Program-made: the position numbers and the translations under genes
Shown: piece by piece, positions 53,875 to 62,026 of the stretch
Position numbering within the stretch: the first letter of the stretch is position 1
Layout of the letters: each line of letters begins with the position of its first letter
Notes under the pieces: generated by a model
What the model saw: only the letters and a program-made list of their open reading frames with translations
The model's database searches: none
Told to the model about the DNA's origin: nothing
Source of the DNA: Chryseosolibacter indicum
Lineage (GTDB): Bacteria; Bacteroidota; Bacteroidia; Cytophagales; Cyclobacteriaceae
Length of the DNA stretch: 64,000 nucleotides
Assembly: GCF_018598585.1 (NCBI RefSeq)
Contig: NZ_JAHESD010000025.1
Location: 1 to 64,000, forward strand
Reading direction: 5' to 3'

Positions 53875-54254
53875 ATAAAACGTTTAGATTTCAATCTTTA
53901 ATAAAAAGTCTGCTGTTCCTGCGGCTGCCGCCTTTATCAATCCTGCGTCGAAATAGCCGCCAAATTGCCTGATTCAGCCTTAAACCTAGTCGGAAGACAG
54001 AATGCCACATTTTGCCGTAAAAGTAAGGATTTTAAACTATTTGGAATTATTCTAAACAAAGATCGACGCTATTTTTGTTGTTTTGATTCTGAAAGCAAGA
54101 CACTTTTTACCCTAACTGACCTATTAGTCAGAGCTTTATAATGAGCTTAAAGGCTTCTCTTGGGATATTATAAATTGATGAGAAGAATGTAGGATGATTG
54201 AATGCTGTGAGGCGTTAACGCTAAAGAGGGGGTTTCCAAGAAAGATAGCTAAGC

Positions 54255-54298
54255 TGCTACTCTTTCTTATTTGAACTTTGAAGGAAGAAAGAGTAGCA
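54255..54298. other. Stem-loop, 14 base pairs
   Basis: TGCTACTCTTTCTT (54255-54268) is perfectly complementary to 54285-54298 around a 16-base loop. It is the longest perfect stem in the window. It has no T-run on either strand, so it is not a standard terminator. Confidence 0.7.
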
Positions 54299-54320
54299 AT
54301 TTATTGGGAGAGTATTCTAT

Positions 54321-54341
54321 GCTGCTAGATCGATTAGCAGC
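54321..54341. other. Stem-loop, 7 base pairs
   Basis: GCTGCTA (54321-54327) pairs with TAGCAGC (54335-54341) around the loop GATCGAT. It is the second of three hairpins in the gap. Confidence 0.5.
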
Positions 54342-54395
54342 CTGAGTATACAAGGGTATCAGTTTTAACTTAATTATTAGTACAATACCATAACA

Positions 54396-54439
54396 GGACC
54401 GGTAACGCCTTAACAAGTTAGATACTGTTACAACGGTCC
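54396..54439 (-). terminator. Bulged stem-loop after outer-membrane protein gene
   Basis: GGACCG with GTAAC (54396-54406) pairs with GTTAC and CGGTCC (54427-54438), with a two-base bulge. It lies 7 to 50 bases past the stop of the outer-membrane protein gene and may end its transcript, though no T-run is present. Confidence 0.45.
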
Positions 54440-54445
54440 GGTTCA

Positions 54446-55048
54446 CTATTGAATAAAATAATAATTGAGGGATAGCGAAAGCACATTACTTCGCGCAATT
54501 TTCAAACGATCCGTTAAATTGTTATTAATATCACGCGACGTAAATTCATCGTGGTAACGAAACCCGAAGTAGTTACGTAGAGATACACCTAGGCTGCTGA
54601 CAGGCTTTACTTCTATACCCAGTGCTACCCCGTAATCGAACTTTTTACTAAGAGAAGGTTCATCAAGGAACCACTTAGAATCTTCGTGAATAATATAGTT
54701 AAATTCAGGGCCCAACTCCAGACTTACACTATTAGTAAACGCATAATTAACAAGTAGTGGCAGCGAAAGCTGATTTAATTTTAAATAGAGGTCAGTATCT
54801 TTAAAATTTGCCCCATCATTAGAGTATAGCAACTCTGCACGTAAATTCCATTTGTCTTTGAGATTAAACAATGCGTGTACACCTGCCCTGAAACCAGTAC
54901 GAGCTTCAAACATTTCAAAATCAGAGCCTTCATTATCCAGTGTAGACCGGTTAATGCCTGCTTTTATACCAAATTTCGTTGCCTGGGCACTACAAATCAG
55001 AGGTACAGTTAGTACTAAAACAATAAGTGTGAGGGTATTTAATTTCAT
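54446..55048 (-). CDS. Outer-membrane beta-barrel protein (PorT-like)
   Basis: A 200-residue outer-membrane barrel of the small PorT/OmpW-like type frequent in Bacteroidota. The signal peptide ends near CSAQA. The body begins TKFGIKAGINRSTLDNEGSD and alternates hydrophobic and polar residues in about eight strands, such as WNLRAELLYSNDG, LPLLVNYAF and LKIARSNVLSLSLNYYF. The final aromatic-glutamine end (YYFIQ) fits a barrel C-terminus. Function is unknown. It is monocistronic. Confidence 0.88.
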   Translation of the reverse strand: MKLNTLTLIVLVLTVPLICSAQATKFGIKAGINRSTLDNEGSDFEMFEARTGFRAGVHALFNLKDKWNLRAELLYSNDGANFKDTDLYLKLNQLSLPLLVNYAFTNSVSLELGPEFNYIIHEDSKWFLDEPSLSKKFDYGVALGIEVKPVSSLGVSLRNYFGFRYHDEFTSRDINNNLTDRLKIARSNVLSLSLNYYFIQ

Positions 55049-55302
55049 GATTTATATAGTTAGATAATTGATTGCTTGACTCGTTATGATACTTCTTCTA
55101 AAACTTCATAGCTCACGAAAATAATAGAAGAGCGAAAACGTCCGGGTAGGTAGAAGAAAAGCGAAAACCCTTGTTTCAATAATATTCAAAAGGTAGTTCA
55201 CTGTCTGTTTATTTCATTGATCTTTTGGATAGACAAAGATAGAAGATTTGTAACGGAAACACGCATTTAAAATATCAAAATCATTTATACAGAAGCGTGT
55301 CC

Positions 55303-55785
55303 TTATTTTAATTCATTAAATGATTCCCTGCCAGATAAAAGTGCCAAAACATCGGTCAGATGTTTACTCTCTTGTAATCCTTTTAAAGGAGATAACTTTA
55401 TAAGTTTCCTTATTTTATTCAACAATTCCGTATTCACTGTTATGTCAGGGTGGTCTCTTACATGTATCTTTACAGCAATAGCAGTCTTTAAAACACTTGC
55501 CTTTACCCTTAAGGTCTGCGGTGAATATCTTCCAGGATGCACATGGACATACTTGTCTTTTTCTTTTCCTTCCCGTAAAACCCATATCGAACCATCTGAC
55601 AAGGTCAATAAACGGAATCCGTCGTTCTGATTAAGCCATTCGAGATAGACGTTCTTCTCTAACAAGCAATTTTGTTGTAGGTATTCAATTATTTCATCGC
55701 TGATTCTATCGGGTGATAGCAGACCGTGGTAAAGGTCCATTTGCGAACCACCTATCCGTAGTAATTGCGGTTCTATCTCCTCCAT
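55303..55785 (-). CDS. Hypothetical protein, 160 aa
   Basis: A protein of 160 residues that I do not recognise. The start at 55785 is chosen because it is preceded by AGGGGGTAC, a Shine-Dalgarno-like sequence; the ATG at 55959 adds 58 residues with coding bias unlike the rest. The sequence is mostly soluble: an acidic N-terminus (MEEIEPQLLRIGG), a beta-rich middle (FRLLTLSDGSIWVLREG, HVHPGRYSPQTLRV) and a helical C-terminus. The segment LRVKASVLKTAIAVKIHVRD is basic. Confidence 0.65.
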   Translation of the reverse strand: MEEIEPQLLRIGGSQMDLYHGLLSPDRISDEIIEYLQQNCLLEKNVYLEWLNQNDGFRLLTLSDGSIWVLREGKEKDKYVHVHPGRYSPQTLRVKASVLKTAIAVKIHVRDHPDITVNTELLNKIRKLIKLSPLKGLQESKHLTDVLALLSGRESFNELK

Positions 55786-55994
55786 CGTGTACCCCCTGAT
55801 GGTATTTTTTATATAACCGAGATGATGCTTTATAGCGTGGAACAGAATCAAGCTGAATGTATTTTGTTGAAAGTTAGATCGCGTAGCGCACAACTTCAAT
55901 AAGATACTCGTTTTGTACGTGTCAAGAATAATTAAGGCGACCGATGAATACACGTTCACCGTATCGCCTTAACCTTCAGGTAAAAATATTAACA

Positions 55995-56028
55995 GAAGTC
56001 GTTATGATACTGAAGTCGTTAGGATACT
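55995..56028. repeat. Tandem 17-base direct repeat
   Basis: GAAGTCGTTATGATACT at 55995-56011 is repeated at 56012-56028 with one change (G for T). The second copy runs into the stop codon of the membrane-protein gene. A partial third copy, TCGTTATGATACT, is found at 55081-55093 in another intergenic gap. Confidence 0.75.
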
Positions 56029-56437
56029 AATGACTACCAGGAGCGTTGATTTTCACAGCATCTTGTACGAATACAGGCTTTACATTTGCACGTGCCGCTT
56101 TACGGCCCCGAAAGAACATATAGAGATTGAAGAATAGCATGAGCCCCAGGTAAATAGAAAAACCTCCGATCTTTTTACTGAGAACTTCAACAACCGCTTG
56201 TGCTGAGCGCAGCTCGAAGCTGATCTCAAGTATCCAAAGTGCAAACCCTACATTGAGCAGGTAAAAGCCTACTTCAAAAAGCTTATTTGTGGCCATTGCT
56301 ATTTCTGTTTTACCATGAAAGATATCGAGCATAAAAATCCTTCCGTTCTTAAAAAGGGTATGAGCAACATACCAGGTCAGCACGATGGTAACAGGCAAAT
56401 AGATGAGGTAAGCGAAAAGAACGTGTGATGTATTCAT
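56027..56437 (-). CDS. Small membrane protein B of a paralogous pair
   Basis: A 136-residue membrane protein with four hydrophobic segments, at about residues 8-28, 52-72, 83-100 and 92-112. It shares the pattern of its neighbour: TWYVAHTLFKNGRIFMLDI against TLYVGQVLFKNGRHFLIQM, and GFYLLNVGFALWIL against GYYLVNLGYVFIML. The two look like products of a tandem duplication. Function is unknown. The gene overlaps the upstream one by 4 bases (ATGA), so the two are translationally coupled. Confidence 0.8.
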   Translation of the reverse strand: MNTSHVLFAYLIYLPVTIVLTWYVAHTLFKNGRIFMLDIFHGKTEIAMATNKLFEVGFYLLNVGFALWILEISFELRSAQAVVEVLSKKIGGFSIYLGLMLFFNLYMFFRGRKAARANVKPVFVQDAVKINAPGSH

Positions 56438-56787
56438 ATAGTTACTCTTTTGGTGTTATTCAATTTATTCCATAGAATGACTACGGCTATATTAAAGAAG
56501 TGCATGGTTCCCAGCGTAAGCATGATCGTTCCTACCGATGTTGACAAGGCCGATATCAAATGATGCAGTGTCCTCATAGGAGGATGGTTTGTAAGCATGA
56601 TGAAGACATAGCCGAGATTAACAAGGTAGTATCCCGTTAATAAGATTCTGTTTACTGCATTGGTCAGGTCTTCCCGTACGAGCATTTGAATCAGGAAGTG
56701 CCTCCCATTTTTAAACAGTACCTGTCCTACATATAGAGTAATATAACCCGTTATAAGAAGATAAAGAATTAATCCGGCTATTTCCAT
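56434..56787 (-). CDS. Small membrane protein A of a paralogous pair
   Basis: A 117-residue membrane protein with four hydrophobic segments and a short basic C-terminus. It is paralogous to its downstream partner. Conserved between the two are LFKNGR, a N-x-x-x-x-x-G-[YF]-Y-L-[VL]-N-[LV]-G core and a final stretch FFN[IL]. A hetero-oligomeric membrane complex is plausible. It is the first gene of the two, starting 190 bases from the divergent GNAT gene. Confidence 0.8.
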   Translation of the reverse strand: MEIAGLILYLLITGYITLYVGQVLFKNGRHFLIQMLVREDLTNAVNRILLTGYYLVNLGYVFIMLTNHPPMRTLHHLISALSTSVGTIMLTLGTMHFFNIAVVILWNKLNNTKRVTI

Positions 56788-56977
56788 AAGCTAAATTTTA
56801 ATTTTACCTGCTAACGCTGCCCTACATTGTATTGTACGAAACAGTCGATCTTTTGTTTCTAAACTTTCAAACTTTTTTGAAAGTACAGTAACATACGTAT
56901 AATACATCCAGGATACTCATCACCTTTTGCAAGTTTTTTACACCAAAAGAATGACTGAGATTCATTAGGATTGCAGT

Positions 56978-57505
56978 ATGAAATACATTGAGATATTCGG
57001 TAAGAATGCAATTACCTTAAGATCACTTCAAACGAGCATGGCCAGTGATATAGCACTGCAAGCAAACGATCCGGAAATTAGTATGTATTTAAGAGATGTT
57101 TTTCCCTACCCCTATTCTGAGGACCACGCCCTTGGATTTATCAATATGGTAAACAATACTTCTAAAGATCCGACGTGGGCAATATATTATCAGAACAACT
57201 TTGCAGGAATAATTAGCCTTACATTGCAGCACGATATTTACCGGCATTCTGCAGAAATCGGCTTTTGGTTAGGCAAACAATTTCACAACAAGGGTATTAT
57301 GACGGAGGCCGTAAATCTTGTATGCAACTATTCCTTCAGCGAGCTGAATATCTACAGGATTTATGCAGGTGTATTTGAACCAAACGCTGCATCAAAACAA
57401 GTTCTGCTAAAAAATGGATTTGAAGTGGAAGGAATCAGAAAAATGTCGGTACTTAAGAACAAGAAATTTCTCAATGATTTTTTAATGGCTAAAGTGCGAA
57501 CCTAA
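56978..57505 (+). CDS. GNAT-family N-acetyltransferase (RimJ/RimL-like)
   Basis: A 175-residue acetyltransferase of the RimJ/RimL type. Acetyl-CoA-binding segments are EIGFWLGKQFHNKGIMTEAVNLVCNYSF (read in two parts) and YAGVFEPNAASKQVLLKNGF. The acceptor may be a protein N-terminus, an amino acid or a small amine. Its TAA stop overlaps the ATG of the next gene by one base (TAATG), so the two are coupled. That neighbour looks like a divergent aminoacyl-tRNA synthetase core. Confidence 0.93.
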   Translation: MKYIEIFGKNAITLRSLQTSMASDIALQANDPEISMYLRDVFPYPYSEDHALGFINMVNNTSKDPTWAIYYQNNFAGIISLTLQHDIYRHSAEIGFWLGKQFHNKGIMTEAVNLVCNYSFSELNIYRIYAGVFEPNAASKQVLLKNGFEVEGIRKMSVLKNKKFLNDFLMAKVRT

Positions 57506-58449
57506 TGGACAATAGCATATCAAAGATAATAGAAGCAAAGGTTGGCGTTGATGTAGTAGATCTGCTAGCAAACAAACTATCAGGGTCAGCGTTGAACACC
57601 CTGCTACTGGAAGTATTCAGGGAGAGAACTGCTACACTAACTGCGCCAGACCTTCTTAATCTTTATGAGAAGAACCGCTTCACGCAACCTGCAGAAACAG
57701 ACTACATCAAGTTATTAGAGAAAATGTGTGACACGCTTAAATTCTTTTCATCAAGAGGGTTTGAAGTGAAGCACCTGTCACCCCTTGTTCCATTAGGAAC
57801 CTGCTCTGCTGTAGGTATGGTAAACCAGGATAAAGTTGTGTCTTCATTGCGTGGTACAGAAGTACTATCAGATGCTACCAACGCGCTGGCACTCGAAATT
57901 GCATCAACCAGGAAAAAGAGTAAGTCTAAGAAGGAGAAACATAGAACGATAAAATGTTGTGCAGTACAACGGCATGTCAGAGCACAGCTGATGAACATTA
58001 AGGGCTTTGCGCCACACTTTACCATCGGTTGCCTTGTAACATCTGGTCGTGATGCAGGGGACTATACCTTTGAAAAAGCAGCGATAGCCGATCATATACT
58101 TACATTATCCGTTGTACTTAAAAACCTTTTCAACGTTGAGGACCTTTACGTCAGGCTTCTGAATAGAAAGAATTATGTGCAACCAGACTTCCTGACAAAG
58201 ATTGCATCGCATTTAAACACAGAAGCCCCTGATATAGCGATTCAAACGGATGACCATGCGAAGGACAACAATTATTATCAGGGCGTTCAATTTAAAATTA
58301 TGATCAGAAAGAGCGGACGTGAGCTGGAAATTGCTGATGGCGGCTTTGTTGATTGGACACAGAAATTGCTAAACGACAAAAAAGAACGATATTGTATTTC
58401 AGGATTTGGTTTAGAACTACTGAACCGGTTAGAAGAAGGTTTAATGTAA
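57505..58449 (+). CDS. Divergent class II aminoacyl-tRNA synthetase-like protein
   Basis: A 314-residue protein that I do not recognise by name. Parts resemble the catalytic core of histidyl-tRNA synthetase and HisZ. NNYYQGVQFKIMI fits the DYYTGxxFE motif. DGGFVDWTQKLLN and then ISGFGLELLNRL fit the GGGRYDxL and GFAIGLERL regions (motif 3). LEKMCDTLKFFSSRGFEVKHL fits motif 1. No tRNA-anticodon domain is seen. It would be an amino-acid-activating or amino-acid-sensing paralogue. It is coupled to GNAT upstream and lies 3 bases before an AraC gene. A function outside translation is likely; confidence in the fold is moderate. Confidence 0.55.
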   Translation: MDNSISKIIEAKVGVDVVDLLANKLSGSALNTLLLEVFRERTATLTAPDLLNLYEKNRFTQPAETDYIKLLEKMCDTLKFFSSRGFEVKHLSPLVPLGTCSAVGMVNQDKVVSSLRGTEVLSDATNALALEIASTRKKSKSKKEKHRTIKCCAVQRHVRAQLMNIKGFAPHFTIGCLVTSGRDAGDYTFEKAAIADHILTLSVVLKNLFNVEDLYVRLLNRKNYVQPDFLTKIASHLNTEAPDIAIQTDDHAKDNNYYQGVQFKIMIRKSGRELEIADGGFVDWTQKLLNDKKERYCISGFGLELLNRLEEGLM

Positions 58450-58452
58450 AGC

Positions 58453-59247
58453 ATGAAGAAGGTAATATTCGAAAGTGAGTCGGTTGCTTTTTTAAAACTT
58501 GCCTATCCGCAAGCCGACCTCAGATGGCTTGTAGAATATTACTTTGAAGTTGACAATGGCGAGAAACCAACAGAAATTTTAGGATTACCTTCCGTTAACA
58601 CCTTGTTGGCTTTTCACCTGAGGCAACCCGGCGCGAGTATTAACGAGCGAACGGGCACTACGATCAGGCTTCCTCAAATTGCATTGCTAGGGAATACAAC
58701 TGATGCATTCACGGGGTTATATCCCCGGTCTAGTAAGATTTTCTATGTGAAGCTCAAAGCAAATGCAAGGAGTTTGATATTCAACTATCCGGCAGCAGAA
58801 GTACTCAATAATCAAATTGATATTTCTCATAAATTAAAAGGCTTTTCATCGGATCAGTTCCTTACACTGGCAACGTTTCAGGAACGCGTCTGGACCATTG
58901 AAAATTATCTGAAAAAATTTTGTCTTTCCAATATCTTCACCTATAAGCAGAAGCAGGTTGCCACGATGATCAATCAACTCAGTAATTCAGCTTATACAGA
59001 ACCTGAAAGTATTGAAAGGCTTTGCGCTAGGAACAATATAACGTATGCCTCCGCTAGGCGCTATTTTCTTGAAGAGCTAGGTGTTTCTCCGAAGTTCTAT
59101 CAGAAAGCCTTGCGTTTTAAATCGGCGCTTAAATCCTACAAGGTCCAAGGCTACAAATTCAATGCTTTTGATTTTGGATATACGGACTTCTCACATTTCT
59201 GCAAGGATGCGAAGGATCTTTCCGGAAGGCAACCATCGTTGCTTTAG
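58453..59247 (+). CDS. AraC-like transcriptional regulator
   Basis: A 264-residue AraC-type protein. The N-terminal half is like that of regulators with DUF6597-type domains (VEYYFEVDNG, LLGNTTDAFTGLYPRSSKIF). The C-terminal HTH pair is divergent: IERLCARNNITYASARRYF, then DFGYTDFSHFCKDAKDLSG. It starts 3 bases after the aaRS-like gene and is the third gene of the operon, so it may regulate the operon itself or sense its product. Confidence 0.85.
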   Translation: MKKVIFESESVAFLKLAYPQADLRWLVEYYFEVDNGEKPTEILGLPSVNTLLAFHLRQPGASINERTGTTIRLPQIALLGNTTDAFTGLYPRSSKIFYVKLKANARSLIFNYPAAEVLNNQIDISHKLKGFSSDQFLTLATFQERVWTIENYLKKFCLSNIFTYKQKQVATMINQLSNSAYTEPESIERLCARNNITYASARRYFLEELGVSPKFYQKALRFKSALKSYKVQGYKFNAFDFGYTDFSHFCKDAKDLSGRQPSLL

Positions 59248-59286
59248 TACAAGATCATTGTTTTTTTTGTCGGAACCATAATTAAT

Positions 59287-59664
59287 CTATGCCTTCCTGG
59301 TGTTGGGGTTGTACTTTGCGAAAAGATTAATCCATGCAAGTCTTGACCACCTAAAATTGAGTGGTAAGATGACAACTGCGCCTACAATCATCCAAATCAC
59401 ATAAGTCCATGTATCAGGATTTATTGTGTATCTTAATACAAGGTAGACAGCGACAAAAACGGCCACCTGTATGGCGTAGCTAAAGTACATTGCGCCAAAG
59501 TAAAATGACGGTTCCTGGATGAAGTCAAAGCCACATACGGGGCAATTTTTATGCATTTCTCCAAACTTAGAACTGAGTGTACCGTATTTAAACATATCAC
59601 CTTCCTGGCATTGGGGGCATTTTTGATGGATAATGCTGTATAATTTAGTTCCTTTATTAATCAT
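59287..59664 (-). CDS. DUF983 membrane protein with zinc-ribbon cysteines
   Basis: A 125-residue protein of the DUF983 family. Two CxxC motifs (CPQC with C16 and C19, CPVC with C41 and C44) would bind one metal ion ahead of two membrane helices (about 55-78 and 85-104). The family is common in Bacteroidota and Alphaproteobacteria and its role is unknown. It lies convergent with the AraC gene. Confidence 0.92.
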   Translation of the reverse strand: MINKGTKLYSIIHQKCPQCQEGDMFKYGTLSSKFGEMHKNCPVCGFDFIQEPSFYFGAMYFSYAIQVAVFVAVYLVLRYTINPDTWTYVIWMIVGAVVILPLNFRWSRLAWINLFAKYNPNTRKA

Positions 59665-59831
59665 AACGGTTGCTGTTTAATCTTACTAATAAACGCTAAA
59701 CCGGGACCAAAGGAAAAGGACAGATTAGAGAATAAATGGGAGAATTTATCGAAACGAGGACTACTCAGGCGACTGGCAACGATTTTTCCCGGTTGGCTTT
59801 AAAGTGTTAACGTTATTACTATAAACCTTAT

Positions 59832-59990
59832 ATGATAATATTACTTATAGATGTATTCCTCAATGCATTATTGTACCATGCGAAAGCTGAATACAGAATC
59901 GTGTTTGTTGTTCTAATAACAGCGGTTATCATTGCAGGAGCTGTGATAACAATTATAAATAATGCAGCGTACGTAAGATCGTTTACATAG
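59832..59990 (+). CDS. Possible small membrane peptide, 52 aa
   Basis: An ATG-initiated frame of 52 codons. The peptide begins MIILLIDVFLNALLYHAK and has a strongly hydrophobic segment VFVVLITAVIIAGAVITII, a plausible single membrane helix. A hairpin that could act as a terminator starts 33 bases after the stop. No homology is recognised and the upstream region has no clear signal. It may be chance. Confidence 0.35.
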   Translation: MIILLIDVFLNALLYHAKAEYRIVFVVLITAVIIAGAVITIINNAAYVRSFT

Positions 59991-60022
59991 TACGGGTGTG
60001 AACTACCGGGAAGTCTAGATAA

Positions 60023-60047
60023 AAGAGCCTGCATTACATAGGCTCTT
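60023..60047. terminator. Possible terminator hairpin
   Basis: AAGAGCCT (60023-60030) pairs with AGGCTCTT (60040-60047) around a 9-base loop. On the minus strand it is followed by TTATC, on the plus strand by GATTAAA. The weak T-runs make it a low-efficiency terminator on either strand. Confidence 0.5.
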
Positions 60048-60150
60048 GATTAAAAAAATTGCAGGCGTTAATGGCTATCAGGACAAATATTCTGGCATAC
60101 AGCCAAATACTTTATTTTGAATATATTGCTTCAAAGTATTACCTAATAAA

Positions 60151-60627
60151 ATGAAAACTAAACTCGCACATCCTTTAGCGTTAACCCTTATATTTTCTCT
60201 AACCCTGATATCCTGTAGTAAGAACCAAGAAACAGACAAAGAACCATCACTTTCTCTTGAGGGCACGTGGGAACTATTATCAGAGACAAAAATTGAAAAA
60301 GGAGACACGACTTTTTCACCCGCAAGTGCGAATCAACGGATGATCAAGATTATTAACAAAACACATTTTTCCTTTTTACGACATGATTTAAACGCCGGAA
60401 AAGATTCCAGCGCGTTATTTGTGGCAGGTGGTGGAACGTATCAACTCAATGGCAACACCTATACTGAGAATCTTGAATTCTGCAACTTCAGGGAATGGGA
60501 AAACCACACCTTTACTTTTACAGTTAACGTAGTTAATGATACGCTTGTACAACAGGGTACTGAAAAGGTTGAAGGTTTAGATATTGAAAGAGTGATTATT
60601 GAAAAGTATAAGAAGGCGGGAAAATAG
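60151..60627 (+). CDS. Lipocalin-like lipoprotein, 158 aa
   Basis: A 158-residue lipoprotein with the lipobox LISC (C22). The body is of the lipocalin-like/DUF4488-type found in Bacteroidota: LEGTWELLSETKIEKGD, MIKIINKTHFSFLRHD, GGGTYQLNGNTYTENLEF and a final LVQQGTEKVEGLDIERVIIEKY, in pieces. Such proteins form a small beta-barrel; ligand unknown. It converges on the DoxX gene with a shared terminator. Confidence 0.85.
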   Translation: MKTKLAHPLALTLIFSLTLISCSKNQETDKEPSLSLEGTWELLSETKIEKGDTTFSPASANQRMIKIINKTHFSFLRHDLNAGKDSSALFVAGGGTYQLNGNTYTENLEFCNFREWENHTFTFTVNVVNDTLVQQGTEKVEGLDIERVIIEKYKKAGK

Positions 60628-60681
60628 TTGTAGTGTAATAGTACATCTATTATCACACCTAAGTTTTCACTCTATTTTCGG

Positions 60682-60719
60682 ACAAGAAGTGTGATGGTAT
60701 GCACCATCCTACTTCTTGT
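60682..60719. terminator. Bidirectional terminator between lipoprotein and DoxX genes
   Basis: ACAAGAAGT (60682-60690) pairs with 60711-60719. After a 2-by-2 mismatch, GATGGT pairs with ACCATC around the loop ATGC. On the plus strand TCTACTTTTT follows. It can end transcripts of both converging genes. Confidence 0.75.
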
Positions 60720-60720
60720 T

Positions 60721-61112
60721 CTACTTTTTAATCAGGCGATCAATAGCCCAGGTGTTGTATCCTTCAAAATGCAGCAGTACAGCAAAGAAGGCTACGTGAA
60801 TCAGCTGCGATGGCAATGCCTCCCAATTCTCCAGCATACAAGTACCAAATATTAATGAAATTATTACTATTCCACCGGCGATCAGGGAGGCCCTGGTGAA
60901 CAATCCCAGGATAAGAAGTACCCAACTAAAAATTCAGCTATTGGTAGTATATAACTATAAGGCAACACCAAGGCTTGGGGCAAAAATGACTTCTCGAAGA
61001 GTCCTACCATCCAATTACTGAAGGCATTGAGTTTTGGCAATCTTGCAAGTCCGTGCCCAAACATGCTCATTGCAATTGCAAGTCGCATTAATAAAAACGC
61101 TGTTGAATTCAT
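60721..61112 (-). pseudogene. DoxX-family membrane protein, one frameshift
   Basis: A DoxX-type membrane protein split in two frames. The upstream part (from 61112) reads LMRLAIAMSMFGHGLARLPK and ends YILPIAEFLVGYF. The protein then continues as LGLFTRASLIAGGIVIISLI in another frame to RLIKK. A single base missing in the TTATCCTGG at 60907-60914 accounts for it. With that base the gene codes for 130 residues, normal for DoxX, with four membrane helices. Sequence error is as likely as decay. The function of the family is uncertain; it is often linked to oxidative stress and thiol chemistry. Confidence 0.85.
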
Positions 61113-61258
61113 AATTCTAAATTAAAACGAACCAACGTTTAACACAAGGCGTGAGGACTTTGAAAACTCAAATTTGAATTATCCGTTATCATTTTTCCCA
61201 TACAAAAAATACAGAGCTTCCCCCTTGTGGCGTCCTGAGAAATGAAGTGATTATAAAA

Positions 61259-61282
61259 AAAAGCCGGATTTGTCCGGCTTTT
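61259..61282 (-). terminator. Intrinsic terminator of the small acidic protein gene
   Basis: A perfect 10-base-pair stem (AAAAGCCGGA at 61259-61268 with 61273-61282) with a TTTG loop. On the minus strand it is followed by a run of T. It lies 20 bases past the stop of the gene at 61303. Confidence 0.92.
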
Positions 61283-61302
61283 AGTGTTATAGTGGTAACT
61301 TG

Positions 61303-61524
61303 TTAGTCGCCAGGTGAGCTTTGCTTACCACCACCGGTGCTTTTTTGAGAGACATCGGTTTTAAGATTGCGCCTTGCAGGATTGTTAGCAGTTTCAGGAT
61401 CTAATTTATCGGTATCTGTCTCTGATTTTATCCTTTCATTTTTTGCATTATCAATTGCCTGCTGATGATTAACAAAAGATGTCCCGCTATTCTTATCTAC
61501 TGTTGTTTCATTTTTATTATCCAT
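61303..61524 (-). CDS. Small hydrophilic, disordered protein, 73 aa
   Basis: A 73-residue protein rich in Asn, Asp, Lys, Thr and Gly, with no hydrophobic core and a GGGKQSSPGD tail. It is probably intrinsically disordered. Similar short hydrophilic proteins are common in Bacteroidota and may act in stress tolerance. The strong terminator 20 bases past its stop supports it as a real gene. Function is unknown. Confidence 0.65.
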   Translation of the reverse strand: MDNKNETTVDKNSGTSFVNHQQAIDNAKNERIKSETDTDKLDPETANNPARRNLKTDVSQKSTGGGKQSSPGD

Positions 61525-62026
61525 AGCTTTAAAATTTATTTACAACTTGATTGATACCATATAAAGATAATTGTGCCAAGCAACAGGTGTATCCATTAAC
61601 CCTCTCTACCAATGGCAGGTTAATCCGTTAATGCTATCCCTGCAAAGACCTTTAATTTTGTTTTTCAAGACACCATTCCAATCGAAATTTACAACTCCTT
61701 AAAAGATCGGTTTACTGCGGATAAAGCAAAAGTTACCGCTAAAGGGAAAGTTGGAAACTACATTAAATCGCTTTGCGATCATTGAACAGGAATCATCGTT
61801 GTACATTGTTAGCCGCGCGAAGGAAGGTTATGTCTTCTTTTTTTAATCAACTCTATTCCATTAACTTTTCCAATGGTTCAGCAGGATAATCAAATTGTTT
61901 GAGCAGGAGAACAGATAAAATTGAATAAAACATTATAAGACACAAAAGAGTAGATGAAGCTGCAACCAAACCTTAACTTTAAGAGTCATTATACTGCTTC
62001 TGTATAAAGAAGGTTCAAAATTAGCT
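61525..62026. other. Intergenic region with a possible gene remnant
   Basis: In this 502-base gap only the segment at 61630-61846 shows coding character, listed separately. The remaining bases hold the promoter of the disordered-protein gene on the left and of the glycosyltransferase on the right, with no clear motif. Confidence 0.45.
61630..61846 (+). pseudogene. Possible degraded gene fragment
   Basis: Two overlapping frames, both without a start codon, read like one soluble protein when joined. The first gives KTFNFVFQDTIPIEIYNSLK and DRFTADKAKVTAKGK. The second continues LETTLNRFAIIEQESSLYIV and SRAKEGYVFFF to the stop at 61846. A shift near 61750 joins them. No family is recognised. It may be the tail of a lost gene, or chance. 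Confidence 0.3.

Larger units (their letters stand above)
53875..54445. other. Long intergenic region with three stem-loops
   Basis: No open frame with coding character is visible in these 571 bases. The left part must hold the promoter of the ankyrin operon. The right part carries three inverted repeats in 190 bases, listed separately. They might belong to a small RNA or to the 3' end of the outer-membrane protein transcript. Confidence 0.5.
59665..60150. other. Intergenic region with small ORF and hairpin
   Basis: This 486-base gap has no conserved gene. It contains a possible 52-codon membrane-peptide gene on the plus strand (59832-59990) and an adjoining hairpin at 60023-60047. The longer frame on the minus strand (59828-60034) overlaps that hairpin and is unlikely to be real. 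Confidence 0.4.

Noticed and set aside
59828-60034. A 68-codon frame on the minus strand
   Set aside because: It overlaps a hairpin and shows no better features than the shorter plus-strand frame.
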